Shown: piece by piece, positions 1 through 7,619 of the stretch
Numbering within the stretch: position 1 is the first letter of the stretch
Layout: each line of letters begins with the position of its first letter
Source: Bacillota bacterium
GTDB lineage: Bacteria > Bacillota > Clostridia > Christensenellales > UMGS416
NCBI GenBank assembly: GCA_016281935.1
Contig: JAEEJN010000019.1
Location: forward strand, 1-37,631
Direction of reading: 5' to 3'
Length of the DNA: 37,631 bases
Made by a program: the position numbers and the translations under genes
Notes under the pieces: generated by a model
What the model was told of the DNA's origin: nothing
What the model saw: only the letters and a program-made list of their open reading frames with translations
Database searches by the model: none

Positions 1-495
1 ATAGGAACCGGTCTCTCCGCTGACGCGGTAACTGTAGTGAACGTTGCATCGTTTCTGCCTTTTCTGGTCTTCTTCCTTCAGCTCATAGGCGCACTGGAAG
101 ACGATCGTTTTCTCAAAGCCTGCTTTTCGATAGTCCGAAATGATGATATTGTGGATCGCAAAGTCTTCCGCATCGGCAAATCTTTCCTGCAGATACTCAC
201 GCACCTTTTCTTTTGCCGACGTCAGATTGAAATCCGGGAAGTCCTTCAGGATCTGAGGCAGGTACAGGGAATCGCCCCCGGACAGAGAACGGGGAGTTTC
301 ATCGTTCGATTCGCTCATCTGGGATGCTACGGCGGCAAGGCCTGCCATGGCTGCGAGGCTGCCCAGATTGCCCGCTGCACGATTCACTTTTCTGCGGATT
401 CTCTTATATCCGCTCCTCACGAAGATGAGCGCGAGAAGGATCACGGCGGCCGCAATAGCCAGGCCGCTCAGACCGGATGCTGCATAAACGTTCAT
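1..495 (-). CDS. Single-pass membrane protein of unknown function (3' end cut by window edge)
   Basis: The reading frame on the minus strand is open from its start to the left edge, so the C-terminus is missing. Two in-frame ATGs lie at 501 and 495; GGAGGG (about 505-510) is only 3 nt from the first and 9 nt from the second, so I prefer 495. The protein starts with a hydrophobic segment at about residues 5-25 followed by basic residues (KRIRRKVNR), which suggests an N-terminal anchor with the bulk in the cytoplasm. A polar, soluble domain follows with the stretch LPQILKDFPDFNL, a pattern I associate loosely with Tim44-like or lipid-binding domains of Clostridial membrane proteins. That assignment is inference. 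I do not recognise a specific family. Confidence 0.6.
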   Translation of the reverse strand, partial: MNVYAASGLSGLAIAAAVILLALIFVRSGYKRIRRKVNRAAGNLGSLAAMAGLAAVASQMSESNDETPRSLSGGDSLYLPQILKDFPDFNLTSAKEKVREYLQERFADAEDFAIHNIIISDYRKAGFEKTIVFQCAYELKEEDQKRQKRCNVHYSYRVSGETGSY

Positions 496-517
496 GTTCA
501 TTTCCCTCCAAACAGAT

Positions 518-546
518 ATGCTAACAGAAATACAGAAGATTTGCAA
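518..546 (-). promoter_or_regulatory. Promoter of the edge-truncated membrane protein
   Basis: On the minus strand TTGCAA (541-546), a 17-nt spacer and TAGCAT (518-523) form a sigma-A-like promoter. A TG dinucleotide one base before the -10 gives an extended -10. The ribosome binding site of the gene follows about 10 nt downstream. Confidence 0.45.
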
Positions 547-623
547 ACGGCTGCAGGCACAGGATCGTCAGTTTTCTCCATGAAAATACGGGAACAGTCA
601 ACAGCTGAATATCACAAAAGGAG

Positions 624-653
624 TGTCGCTGCTGCACGGGATTATGCTATAAT
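624..653 (+). promoter_or_regulatory. Extended -10 promoter of the DUF362 gene
   Basis: A perfect TATAAT at 648-653 is preceded by TGC, giving the extended -10 TGnTATAAT. The -35 (around 624-629, TGTCGC) is poor, as is common when an extended -10 is present. The leader that follows holds the inverted repeat TTCCGGC (672-678) / GCCGGAA (684-690), a small 5'-UTR stem-loop. Confidence 0.6.
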
Positions 654-717
654 GCATATGTACGTGTAGATTTCCGGCATGAGGCCGGAACGACATTTCA
701 GAAGAGGTGAAGAAAAC

Positions 718-1701
718 ATGAGCAACACAAAACCCGACGGCAGCCGTTATATCCCCTATGAGGAAAGACGCGGCAACGAATCCATCGTCTATTTCACCAG
801 GGATCTGTCCCCCGCCGGCCTCATGAAGGCCTATGAAAGAGTGAACGCGAACATTCTCGGCAAAGTGGCTGTCAAACTCCATACCGGTGAGCCGCACGGT
901 CCCAACATCATCCCCAGTTCATGGATCAAGGTGTTCCTGGAAAAAGAGCTTCCCGACGCCACCATCGTCGAAACGAACACCTATTACGACGGCGACCGCT
1001 ATACGACGGAACAGCACAGAAAGACCCTTGAGATCAACGGGTGGAACTTCGCCCCCGTGGACATCATGGATGAACACGGAACGGTCATGCTTCCCGTGAA
1101 CGGCGGCAAATGGTTCACTCAGATGAGCGTGGGCGAGTCCATGACGAACTATGACTCTCTCGTCGTCCTCACCCATTTCAAAGGCCATGTCATGGGCGGA
1201 TTCGGCGGTTCCAACAAGAACATCGGCATCGGATGCGCCGACGGCCGTATCGGCAAGGGCATGATCCATTCCAATGCGGACGGCGACTGGGGCAGCGTAC
1301 AGGAAGAACTCATGGAGAAGATCGCCGAATCCACCAAGGCAACGATCGATTTCTTCGGCAAGAACGTGACGTACGTGAATGTCCTGCGCAACATGTCCGT
1401 ATCCTGTGACTGCGAAGGGGTGGACGCAGAGCCCGTCGTAACCCCCAACATCGGCATCCTTGCATCGACCGACATCCTCGCTGCGGATCAGGCGTCCGTG
1501 GATCTTGTCCAGGCCCTGAAGCCCGAGGACCGTCATGCGCTCGTGGAACGCATGCAGACACGGCATGGTTTCCGTCAGCTGTCCTACATGAAGGAACTCG
1601 GTATGGGCAATGACCGCTACATCCTGATCGACATCGACAACGATGACGCCAGGATCTTCCCCGCGGACGCGGTGGAAGGCGTCAAGCCCTTCGAAGGCTG
1701 A
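718..1701 (+). CDS. DUF362 domain-containing protein
   Basis: The 327-residue protein matches the DUF362 family in its characteristic central run, THFKGHVMGGFGG followed by NKNIGIGCADGRIGKG. Family members are soluble proteins often found near Fe-S or cofactor functions, but no reaction is established. This copy has no ferredoxin-type CxxCxxC cluster; the only close cysteines are in SCDCEG. The start at 718 is chosen because AGAGGTG lies about 8 nt upstream; an upstream in-frame ATG at 679 sits inside a stem-loop and has no ribosome binding site. It is a single-gene transcript with its own promoter and a terminator at 1715-1746. Family call is firm, function unknown. Confidence 0.9.
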   Translation: MSNTKPDGSRYIPYEERRGNESIVYFTRDLSPAGLMKAYERVNANILGKVAVKLHTGEPHGPNIIPSSWIKVFLEKELPDATIVETNTYYDGDRYTTEQHRKTLEINGWNFAPVDIMDEHGTVMLPVNGGKWFTQMSVGESMTNYDSLVVLTHFKGHVMGGFGGSNKNIGIGCADGRIGKGMIHSNADGDWGSVQEELMEKIAESTKATIDFFGKNVTYVNVLRNMSVSCDCEGVDAEPVVTPNIGILASTDILAADQASVDLVQALKPEDRHALVERMQTRHGFRQLSYMKELGMGNDRYILIDIDNDDARIFPADAVEGVKPFEG

Positions 1702-1714
1702 TCAAATAAGCCGA

Positions 1715-1746
1715 AGCCCGGACACCTTGCGGTATCCGGGCTTTTT
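1715..1746. terminator. Intrinsic terminator between convergent genes
   Basis: AGCCCGGA (1715-1722) pairs with TCCGGGCT (1735-1742) and is followed by a T run. It ends the DUF362 transcript. The reverse strand lacks a long T run, so termination of the convergent gene here is less certain. Confidence 0.85.
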
Positions 1747-1757
1747 CTGTCTGCTTC

Positions 1758-2273
1758 CTATTGCTTGAAACGGTTGAAGAAGTTGGCAAACGGTTCGAGT
1801 ACGTCCGACATCTTTTTGATCGATCCGTTCAGGCTGTCCAGATCGATCCCGTTGATCTTCTCCAGCGCGTCGCCGACAGCCTGCGTGTTGTCGGTCACTA
1901 CCTTGTCGATGCTCGCCATCGTCGTATCCATCTGCCCAAGCGTCTTCTCGAGAGATTCACTCAGGGTATCGATCTTCGTCTTGGCATCGTCGAGTTTTCC
2001 TCTGACATCCTCGATCGCATCCGACATGTCCTTCATGAGGGTGCCGGAATCATCCAGAAGCGGCTCGACCTTTTCCATGATCGTATTCATCTTCACCGAC
2101 ATCGCATTCATTTTGGGAACAATTACGGCTATCGATACCATAAGGGCAACGATCAGAACGATGAGCGCGATCATGAGGGACTGGTTCCACACGCGCTGCC
2201 TGCGCGTTTCCCGCAGCAGTTCCGCCAGGATCTGCTGTTCCGACATCATACCGGGATCCTGTTTTTCGTTCAT
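1758..2273 (-). CDS. Membrane-anchored coiled-coil protein, unknown function
   Basis: The 171-residue protein has a charged N-terminus (about 30 residues), one transmembrane helix at about residues 34-54, and then a long alpha-helical, heptad-rich tail with repeated D/E/K and S/T residues (segments such as VRGKLDDAKTKIDTLSESLE). The layout resembles DUF948-like or methyl-accepting-like coiled-coil membrane proteins, but I cannot name a family. Start 2273 has a GGAGGAGAGACC ribosome binding site. It is divergent from the DUF3048 lipoprotein gene, with both promoters in the 148-nt gap. Single-gene transcription is likely. Confidence 0.8.
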   Translation of the reverse strand: MNEKQDPGMMSEQQILAELLRETRRQRVWNQSLMIALIVLIVALMVSIAVIVPKMNAMSVKMNTIMEKVEPLLDDSGTLMKDMSDAIEDVRGKLDDAKTKIDTLSESLEKTLGQMDTTMASIDKVVTDNTQAVGDALEKINGIDLDSLNGSIKKMSDVLEPFANFFNRFKQ

Positions 2274-2302
2274 GGTCTCTCCTCCTTTTTTCTTCTGACG
2301 TC

Positions 2303-2330
2303 ATTGTAACAGATTCGCTCCGGCTTGCAA
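2303..2330 (-). promoter_or_regulatory. Promoter of the coiled-coil membrane protein
   Basis: On the minus strand TTGCAA (2325-2330), 16-nt spacer, TACAAT (2303-2308), with TG one base upstream of the -10. Confidence 0.55.
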
Positions 2331-2347
2331 AGAGAACCCCGGACAAG

Positions 2348-2377
2348 TTGTCAAGCGGATCCGCTTTGTGCTATACT
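2348..2377 (+). promoter_or_regulatory. Promoter of the DUF3048 lipoprotein gene
   Basis: TTGTCA (2348-2353), 18-nt spacer, TATACT (2372-2377), again with an extended -10 TG at 2369-2370. Confidence 0.7.
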
Positions 2378-2421
2378 GCGCTCGGATATCATTACAAACC
2401 GAAGACGAAAAGGAGAGATCC

Positions 2422-3600
2422 ATGAAAGTTTCGAAAGCCATCCGGATCGCCATGGCGCTTCTCATGGTGCTTCTGCCCTTGAGTCTCCTTGCGTGCTCGG
2501 AAACGGCGCCTGAAGCACAGACAGCAGCGGAAGAGACACCCACATCCGTCCTGGCACTCGTGACAGCCATCCCCTCAACCGCCGCACCCACAGTTCCGGA
2601 CACGTCAGAGGAGCCCTCGTCAGAAGCTACCCCTGCCCCCACGGTTATCCCTGAAGCCACGCCGGACGTTCTCTATAATCCCCTGAACGGATCCGTTCTG
2701 GGAAGCAAAGAGGATTTCACGCCTTTCGCCGTGGCCGTCAACAACAACGAAGAAGCCCGTCCCCAGACAGGGCTGTCCAAAGCGGACATCATATATGAGG
2801 TCTACATGGACAGCGGCGGTGAAACAAGGCTCGTCTGTGTATTCGGAGGTAACCTGCCCGACATGGTGGGTCCCATCCGATCCGGCCGCATCCATCACGT
2901 GCACATCCTGTCCCAGTTCCCCGGAATTGCCGTCGTCACTGTCGGCGCTTCTGAGAAAAAGGGCTACAATTTCTACGAGCAGCTCGGAAAGGCCGAAATC
3001 GGCTGGCGTTCAGACGCCGTGAAAGGCCCGAACTCGAGCCTGTTCTGGCGTGACGATAATCGTTATGCGCCGCACAACTGCTACGCAGATCTTGTGAAAG
3101 ACCGTGAAGTCGCCGGTGATTATTTTGCAAAATACGATCTTCCCCGTTTCTTCACCTTCGACCAGGATCTTCCCGGCAAAAAGGGACCCGGCGGGGATTA
3201 TACCCTGACCTGGTTCCGCAAATACGTCGTAACCTATGAGTATCACGAGGATCTCGGAGGGTACTACCGCTATTACAACGACCAGCTCGTGGTCGATGCG
3301 GGAAAGGACATCAAGAACCCTGATGACGACATCAACGTCGTTTTCAACAACGTGATCGTCATGCATTCGGATTACACCTACGGCGGAGCCGCCAACTATG
3401 CGAACTTCACAAATACCGGCTCCGGTCCCTGCGAATACCTGATCAACGGCACCTACTCCAAGGGCACCTGGACGCGCGAGAAATACAACGAACGCTTCAC
3501 CTATCTGGACGAGGAAGGCAATGAGATGAAGTTCTGCCCCGGAAAGACCTGGGTGGATATCGTCTACGACAAACCGGAACAGTATCTGGCCAAAAAATGA
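2422..3600 (+). CDS. DUF3048 (YerB-like) lipoprotein
   Basis: The 392-residue protein starts with a signal peptide ending in a lipobox (LLAC, Cys at about residue 25), then a low-complexity Ala/Thr/Pro/Glu spacer (about residues 27-85). The DUF3048 N-terminal domain follows; its signature is visible in AVAVNNNEEARPQTGLSKAD, IIYEVYMDSGGETRLVCVF and GPIRSGR. The C-terminal DUF3048 domain ends in KTWVDIVY. Bacillus YerB is the namesake; its biochemical role is not established. The protein should be anchored on the outer face of the membrane. Start 2422 has AAAAGGAGAGATCC upstream. An in-frame upstream ATG at 2368 lies within the promoter and is rejected. Confidence 0.9.
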   Translation: MKVSKAIRIAMALLMVLLPLSLLACSETAPEAQTAAEETPTSVLALVTAIPSTAAPTVPDTSEEPSSEATPAPTVIPEATPDVLYNPLNGSVLGSKEDFTPFAVAVNNNEEARPQTGLSKADIIYEVYMDSGGETRLVCVFGGNLPDMVGPIRSGRIHHVHILSQFPGIAVVTVGASEKKGYNFYEQLGKAEIGWRSDAVKGPNSSLFWRDDNRYAPHNCYADLVKDREVAGDYFAKYDLPRFFTFDQDLPGKKGPGGDYTLTWFRKYVVTYEYHEDLGGYYRYYNDQLVVDAGKDIKNPDDDINVVFNNVIVMHSDYTYGGAANYANFTNTGSGPCEYLINGTYSKGTWTREKYNERFTYLDEEGNEMKFCPGKTWVDIVYDKPEQYLAKK

Positions 3601-3606
3601 GTCCTG

Positions 3607-3641
3607 TCCCCTGCGCAATCGATGCACAGGGGATCTTTTTA
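3607..3641 (+). terminator. Terminator of the DUF3048 gene
   Basis: TCCCCTG (3607-3613) pairs with CAGGGGA (3627-3633), followed by TCTTTTT. The loop itself contains a short GCA/TGC pairing. Confidence 0.75.
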
Positions 3642-3669
3642 TCCCTATGGCCTGCAGGTCACTTTCATC

Positions 3670-3698
3670 TTGACAGAACACCGGCTTCAGGCTATCCT
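3670..3698 (+). promoter_or_regulatory. Promoter of the MFS / GH13-like operon
   Basis: A consensus TTGACA (3670-3675), 17-nt spacer and TATCCT (3693-3698). The ribosome binding site AAAGGAGG follows within about 20 nt. Confidence 0.7.
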
Positions 3699-3727
3699 TT
3701 TCCTTTGGGACAAAGGAGGACCGATCC

Positions 3728-4969
3728 TTGAAGAGACAGAAGATTTTTTACGGGTGGATCATCGTTGCAGCGGGCTGCGCCATGATGGCGGTCGCACTCG
3801 GGCTCGTATCCAACGCTTTCGGACTTTTCATCGTGCCCATCACGCAGGAACTGGGATTCGGCCGTCAGGCCATGAGCTTCAACCAGAGTCTTTTCATGAT
3901 CGGAGGCATGGTCGTAGCCCTTCTCAGCGGCCCCCTGTACCGCCGTTTTCCCCTGAAGGTCCTTCTCCGGATCTCGGCCGTCGCGCTCGTCATCTCCTAC
4001 TCCCTGTATCCCCTCGCCCGCACTCTTCCGGTTTTCTATCTTCTGTCCGCTCTCTGTGCGATCTCTCTTTCTCTCGTGACGCAGGTTCCCCTCGCTATTC
4101 TCATCAACAACTGGTTCCATGAAAAACGAGGTCTTGCCGTCGGCATCGCCTTCATGGGAAGCGGCCTCGGAGGAATGATTTTCAACGCTGTCGGCGGCAT
4201 CCTGCTGCAGAAAGTCGGCTGGCGCGGTACCTTTACGGTCTTTGGCGTCTGTCTTGCCGTAATCCTTCTTCCCTGCGTTTTCTTTCTTATCCGTGAAAAG
4301 CCCGAAGACATGGGGCTCTCGCCTCTTGGTGAAGGCGGTCACTTCGTAGGGCCCCAGACGCTCCAGGGTCCCTTGCTGTTTACCGTAGCACGTGACCCGA
4401 TGTTCTGGATCCTTGTTTTCTGCATCACCGGAATGGGCATCTGCACGAACGCGTCCACTTCCACCATGGTCGCCAACATGCAGGATTCCGGATATTCTCC
4501 CCAGACAGCATCTCTCATCTGTTCGCTTTTCATGGCCTGCCTTGCGGTCAGCAAGATCGTACTGGGCTACATATTCGACAAACTCGGGCTGAAAAGAGCT
4601 CTCCTGCTCTCCACGCTCTGCAATGCTGCCGCCATGTTTCTCATGACGAAGGCAAGCATGCCCGTTCTCATGGTCCTGGGAGTCATGATCGCCAGCATGG
4701 GTTCCGCATACGGAAGCGTCAGTCATCCGATCATAGCGAGAGGCCTGTACGGAACAAGGGAATATACGTCCATCATGGGCATACTGACCGCGGCGAACAG
4801 TCTGGGTTCCGCCATCGCGCCGACCCTGTGCGGTTCCGTATATGACGGGACAGGAAGCTACAAGCCAGTCTTTTACGGATTGGCCATCATGGCGTTCGTT
4901 TTCACATTCATCATCCAGTTCTGCTGCAGTTCAGAAATGAAGCGTTATGAAGGAGGCACCCATGTCTGA
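3728..4969 (+). CDS. MFS transporter, OFA (oxalate/formate antiporter)-like
   Basis: The 413-residue protein has about twelve hydrophobic helices, in two sets of six separated by a loop near residues 195-210. The opening FYGWIIVAAGC and early GLFIVPITQELGF are typical of the OFA / monocarboxylate-like branch of the major facilitator superfamily, and EKRGLAVGIAFMGSGLGG matches helix 4-5 of that group. The substrate cannot be read from sequence; small organic anions are the family norm. Translation starts at a TTG codon (3728), supported by a strong AAAGGAGGA 5-6 nt upstream and no suitable ATG nearby. Its end overlaps the start of the next gene by 8 nt, so the two are co-translated. Confidence 0.88.
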   Translation: MKRQKIFYGWIIVAAGCAMMAVALGLVSNAFGLFIVPITQELGFGRQAMSFNQSLFMIGGMVVALLSGPLYRRFPLKVLLRISAVALVISYSLYPLARTLPVFYLLSALCAISLSLVTQVPLAILINNWFHEKRGLAVGIAFMGSGLGGMIFNAVGGILLQKVGWRGTFTVFGVCLAVILLPCVFFLIREKPEDMGLSPLGEGGHFVGPQTLQGPLLFTVARDPMFWILVFCITGMGICTNASTSTMVANMQDSGYSPQTASLICSLFMACLAVSKIVLGYIFDKLGLKRALLLSTLCNAAAMFLMTKASMPVLMVLGVMIASMGSAYGSVSHPIIARGLYGTREYTSIMGILTAANSLGSAIAPTLCGSVYDGTGSYKPVFYGLAIMAFVFTFIIQFCCSSEMKRYEGGTHV

Positions 4970-5960
4970 ACCCTATCTCTTCGACGAAGCCCTGTTCGAC
5001 ATAGACGGCGCACCTTCTCCTGAAGAAGGCCTGAAGGAAGCTGCGGATCTTGGATTTCTTCAGGCAGTCATCACCAGAGACCTGAAGACCTGGGACGGAA
5101 TCCTGAAAACTGCCGAACACCTGGGGATCGGACTCATCTCCAAAATCACCCCCAGAGCCCATGTTCCCGCCGGCGCATCCGCCGTTCTGTACTTGCCGCA
5201 GCAAGACGAAGAGGAATCGGTCCTGAGGGCGATGGAACGCAACCAAATCCCTGCAGCCGTCATGTGGAAGGACAAGTCAGCACCGGAAGAATACTTTCCC
5301 GCCGCCCAGCTCCTGGGATTGGATCATTCCGCCTTCAAGCCTTCCCCGATCCCGTCCCGCCGGTTTGATTTCAGCCGCTACATCGATACGCTGGACTCGA
5401 TACAGGAATGGGACGTCCTGACCGACATGGGCTGTCTGCAGGATGCGATGACCCATCTTCGCGGAGAAGACATACGCCGATTCGGAGACCTCCCCCTCAA
5501 AGCCCTGACCCTTCTGCATATGACGCTCAACGGAGTGCCGTATATCCGTTACGGAGAACAATACGGATACGGAGGGCTTCCGTATCACGGAGCCAGAAGC
5601 ATCAAAGAATCCGCGCCAGTCTTTCCCTCCCCGGATGAACAGCGTGAAGACCCGAACTCGCTCTGGCATTTCACACGGGATCTTCTCATGCTTCGCAGGG
5701 AACTCCCCTGTCTTTTCAGCGGCGGATTCCGCATGATCGAAAAAGGCAGAGCTTTCTGCTATGCGCGCATATCTCAGGAAGGAGATTCTGCATGCTTCGT
5801 CCTTGTCAATCTGAGCGCAAGAAAAGTACGGATGTCGGGCATCGGCGAAGTCATTTTCTCCAACACCGGCCGTTTCTTCTTTGACGGGATCATGGAACCC
5901 TATGAAGCTCTGATTCTGGAAGCACTTCCGGATGATTCGGAAGACGATTCCGAAAACTGA
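4962..5960 (+). CDS. Truncated GH13-like protein, probably catalytically inactive
   Basis: The C-terminal half of this 332-residue protein resembles oligo-1,6-glucosidase/alpha-glucosidase type GH13 enzymes: a segment aligning to the helix before conserved region IV, then RRFGD (172-176), GVPYIRYGEQYG (191-202) matching the family GTPFIYxGEEIGM motif, LLMLRRELPCLFSG (241-254), and a small beta domain. Two things are odd. It is about 200 residues shorter than the family, with the first part of the barrel compressed into about 130 residues. In region IV the family NHD reads T-H-L (164-166), so the transition-state Asp is replaced by Leu. I infer a non-catalytic sugar-binding or regulatory derivative. 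Start 4962 has GAAGGAGGCACCC upstream and lies inside the transporter gene end, which suggests a joint role. Confidence 0.72.
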   Translation: MSEPYLFDEALFDIDGAPSPEEGLKEAADLGFLQAVITRDLKTWDGILKTAEHLGIGLISKITPRAHVPAGASAVLYLPQQDEEESVLRAMERNQIPAAVMWKDKSAPEEYFPAAQLLGLDHSAFKPSPIPSRRFDFSRYIDTLDSIQEWDVLTDMGCLQDAMTHLRGEDIRRFGDLPLKALTLLHMTLNGVPYIRYGEQYGYGGLPYHGARSIKESAPVFPSPDEQREDPNSLWHFTRDLLMLRRELPCLFSGGFRMIEKGRAFCYARISQEGDSACFVLVNLSARKVRMSGIGEVIFSNTGRFFFDGIMEPYEALILEALPDDSEDDSEN

Positions 5961-6002
5961 ACGCTCAGCGCCATCCGCACAAATCCTGATTTGACCTTGC
6001 AA

Positions 6003-6045
6003 AGAACAGCAGGACCGGTCATCCCGGTCCTGCCGTTCTGTTTTA
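6003..6045. terminator. Bidirectional terminator between the GH13-like gene and asnA
   Basis: A long stem pairs AGAACAGCAGGACCGG (6003-6018 region) with CCGGTCCTGCCGTTCT (6024-6039), followed by GTTTTA on the plus strand. It serves the plus-strand operon and probably also the convergent asnA. Confidence 0.85.
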
Positions 6046-6054
6046 TGCACGCGA

Positions 6055-7062
6055 TCACAGGAGACGGATCCCGTGCTCCCTGCAAGCAGTTTTTTCCTGT
6101 TCGGGCCATACAGACGCCTGGACTTCACCGATGTGCGCCTTTTCAAGGTAGAACATGCACAGACGGCTCTGTCCTATGCCTCCTCCGATCGTCAGAGGCA
6201 GACGGCCTGCCATGAGGTCTTTGTGATAGGTTCTTTCCATACGTTCCATGCAGCCTGCGGCTTTCAGCTGCAGGGGCATGGATCTTTCATCCACACGGAT
6301 GCCCATGGAAGAGATCTCATACGCGCAGTCGAGGATCTCGTTATAAAAAAGGATATCTGCATTGAGATCCCAATCATCGTAATCCGGCGCACGTCCGTCA
6401 TGGGGTTTCCCGTCTGACAGCGGCCAGCCGATCTGCGTGATGCATGCGGCGCCGTGTTCTCTCAGGAAGGCGTTCTCCCGTTCTTTGGGCGTCTTGTCGG
6501 GATACAGATCCAACAGTTCCTGGGAAGAGATGAACGCGATCTCGTTGGGAAGCTTGCTGTGGAGTTTGGGGAACAGCGCATTGATGTGTCCCTGAGCGGA
6601 CACGAAGGCGCGGTAGATGCAGCGGACCGTTTCTTTGAGGTACTCTTCGCTGCGGTCTTCCCTGCCGATCACCTTTTCCCAGTCCCACTGATCCACATAG
6701 AGGGAATGGAGATTGTCCGTCTCTTCATCCCTGCGGATGGCGTTCATATCCGTATACAGACCTGTCCCCGCTGCAAAACCGTAGTCGGCGAGCGCTGCAC
6801 GCTTCCATTTGGCCAGACTTTGGACGACCTGGCAGGGCCGGTCGTTATCCTCGCCTATACCGAAAGACACCGGACGTTCCGTACCCGAAAGGTCATCGTT
6901 CAGTCCCGTTTCCGGAAGAACAAACAGAGGAGCGGACACACGCGTGAGCCTGAGTGTCGCAGCAAGGATCCTTTCGAAATGATCTTTGAGTTCCTTGATC
7001 GCCAGCTGCGTCTCCATGAGATCCAGAACAGGACTGTAGCGATCGGGCAAAATCAGTGTCAT
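6055..7062 (-). CDS. asnA: Aspartate-ammonia ligase (asparagine synthetase A)
   Basis: AsnA makes asparagine from aspartate, ammonia and ATP in the cytoplasm. The 335-residue length fits the family (about 330). Diagnostic class II aminoacyl-tRNA-synthetase-like motifs are present: SLAKWKRAAL, YVDQWDWEKVIG, RAPDYDDWDLNADIL, YEISSMGIRVD and the terminal TIGGGIGQSRLCM. Start 7062 has a GTAAGGAGGCC ribosome binding site. A longer open frame runs upstream to 7230 but crosses the promoter and is rejected. It is monocistronic, divergent from yajC, and ends at the shared terminator. Confidence 0.97.
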   Translation of the reverse strand: MTLILPDRYSPVLDLMETQLAIKELKDHFERILAATLRLTRVSAPLFVLPETGLNDDLSGTERPVSFGIGEDNDRPCQVVQSLAKWKRAALADYGFAAGTGLYTDMNAIRRDEETDNLHSLYVDQWDWEKVIGREDRSEEYLKETVRCIYRAFVSAQGHINALFPKLHSKLPNEIAFISSQELLDLYPDKTPKERENAFLREHGAACITQIGWPLSDGKPHDGRAPDYDDWDLNADILFYNEILDCAYEISSMGIRVDERSMPLQLKAAGCMERMERTYHKDLMAGRLPLTIGGGIGQSRLCMFYLEKAHIGEVQASVWPEQEKTACREHGIRLL

Positions 7063-7091
7063 GAAGGCCTCCTTACGATTCAATAGAGTAA

Positions 7092-7121
7092 AGTGTACCT
7101 CTGTATATCCCCTTTTGTCAA
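7092..7121 (-). promoter_or_regulatory. asnA promoter
   Basis: Minus-strand TTGACA (7116-7121), 18-nt spacer and TACACT (7092-7097), about 30 nt before the start codon. Confidence 0.6.
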
Positions 7122-7150
7122 CCAATCCTCCTAAAATCGCGTATAATCTC

Positions 7151-7179
7151 TTGCATTGAAGATACAAATCGGATACAAT
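7151..7179 (+). promoter_or_regulatory. yajC promoter
   Basis: TTGCAT (7151-7156), 17-nt spacer, TACAAT (7174-7179). A second isolated TATAAT at 7142-7147 lacks a well-spaced -35. Confidence 0.55.
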
Positions 7180-7232
7180 GGACAAATAAGGCGCATGACC
7201 GCCTGAAATCGCAGATAAGGGGTAAATCATCC

Positions 7233-7535
7233 ATGACTGAACAGATGGCTCAGATTATTTCCACAGTCGTACCGATCGTACTGTTGCTGGTCGTATTCTA
7301 TTTCTTTCTCATCCGTCCCCAGAACAAACGCCAGAAAGAGATCGACAAGATGCTCTCCGAACTCAAGACCGGCGATCGTGTAAAGACGATCGGCGGCATC
7401 TACGGCCGCATCACGCACGTCAAGGACGACGTCATCACGATCGAATGCGGACCTTCCAAAGTGGAACTGGTCTTCGACCGCCGCGCGATCTCGACAGTCG
7501 AGGACGTGAAGGACGTGGAGAACACGATGGAATAA
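7233..7535 (+). CDS. yajC: Preprotein translocase subunit YajC
   Basis: YajC is the small accessory membrane subunit that associates with SecDF and the SecYEG translocase. The 100-residue protein has one N-terminal transmembrane helix (about residues 10-30) ending in the family hallmark FFLIRPQNKRQKE, then a short cytoplasmic domain with LKTGDRVKTIGGIYG. The start at 7233 has only a weak, distant purine stretch (AAGGGG, about 12 nt away). secD/secF, its common neighbours, are not adjacent here; the gene has its own promoter and terminator. Confidence 0.96.
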   Translation: MTEQMAQIISTVVPIVLLLVVFYFFLIRPQNKRQKEIDKMLSELKTGDRVKTIGGIYGRITHVKDDVITIECGPSKVELVFDRRAISTVEDVKDVENTME

Positions 7536-7556
7536 GATACGGATCCTTTCCGTACG

Positions 7557-7597
7557 AAAGGCCGGCAGTCTTCGGACTGCCGGCCTTTTCTTTTCTT
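7557..7597. terminator. Strong bidirectional terminator (UUCG loop)
   Basis: AAAGGCCGGCAGTC (7557-7570), a TTCG tetraloop, and GACTGCCGGCCTTTT (7575-7589), followed by more T. It separates yajC from the convergent U32 gene. Confidence 0.92.
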
Positions 7598-7619
7598 GTC
7601 TTATTACGCTGCGGTTCCC

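Noticed and set aside
37-669. Plus-strand ORF of 210 codons at the left edge
   Set aside because: It is the antisense shadow of the truncated minus-strand membrane protein, which has a ribosome binding site and a signal-anchor; the plus-strand product has no plausible domain.
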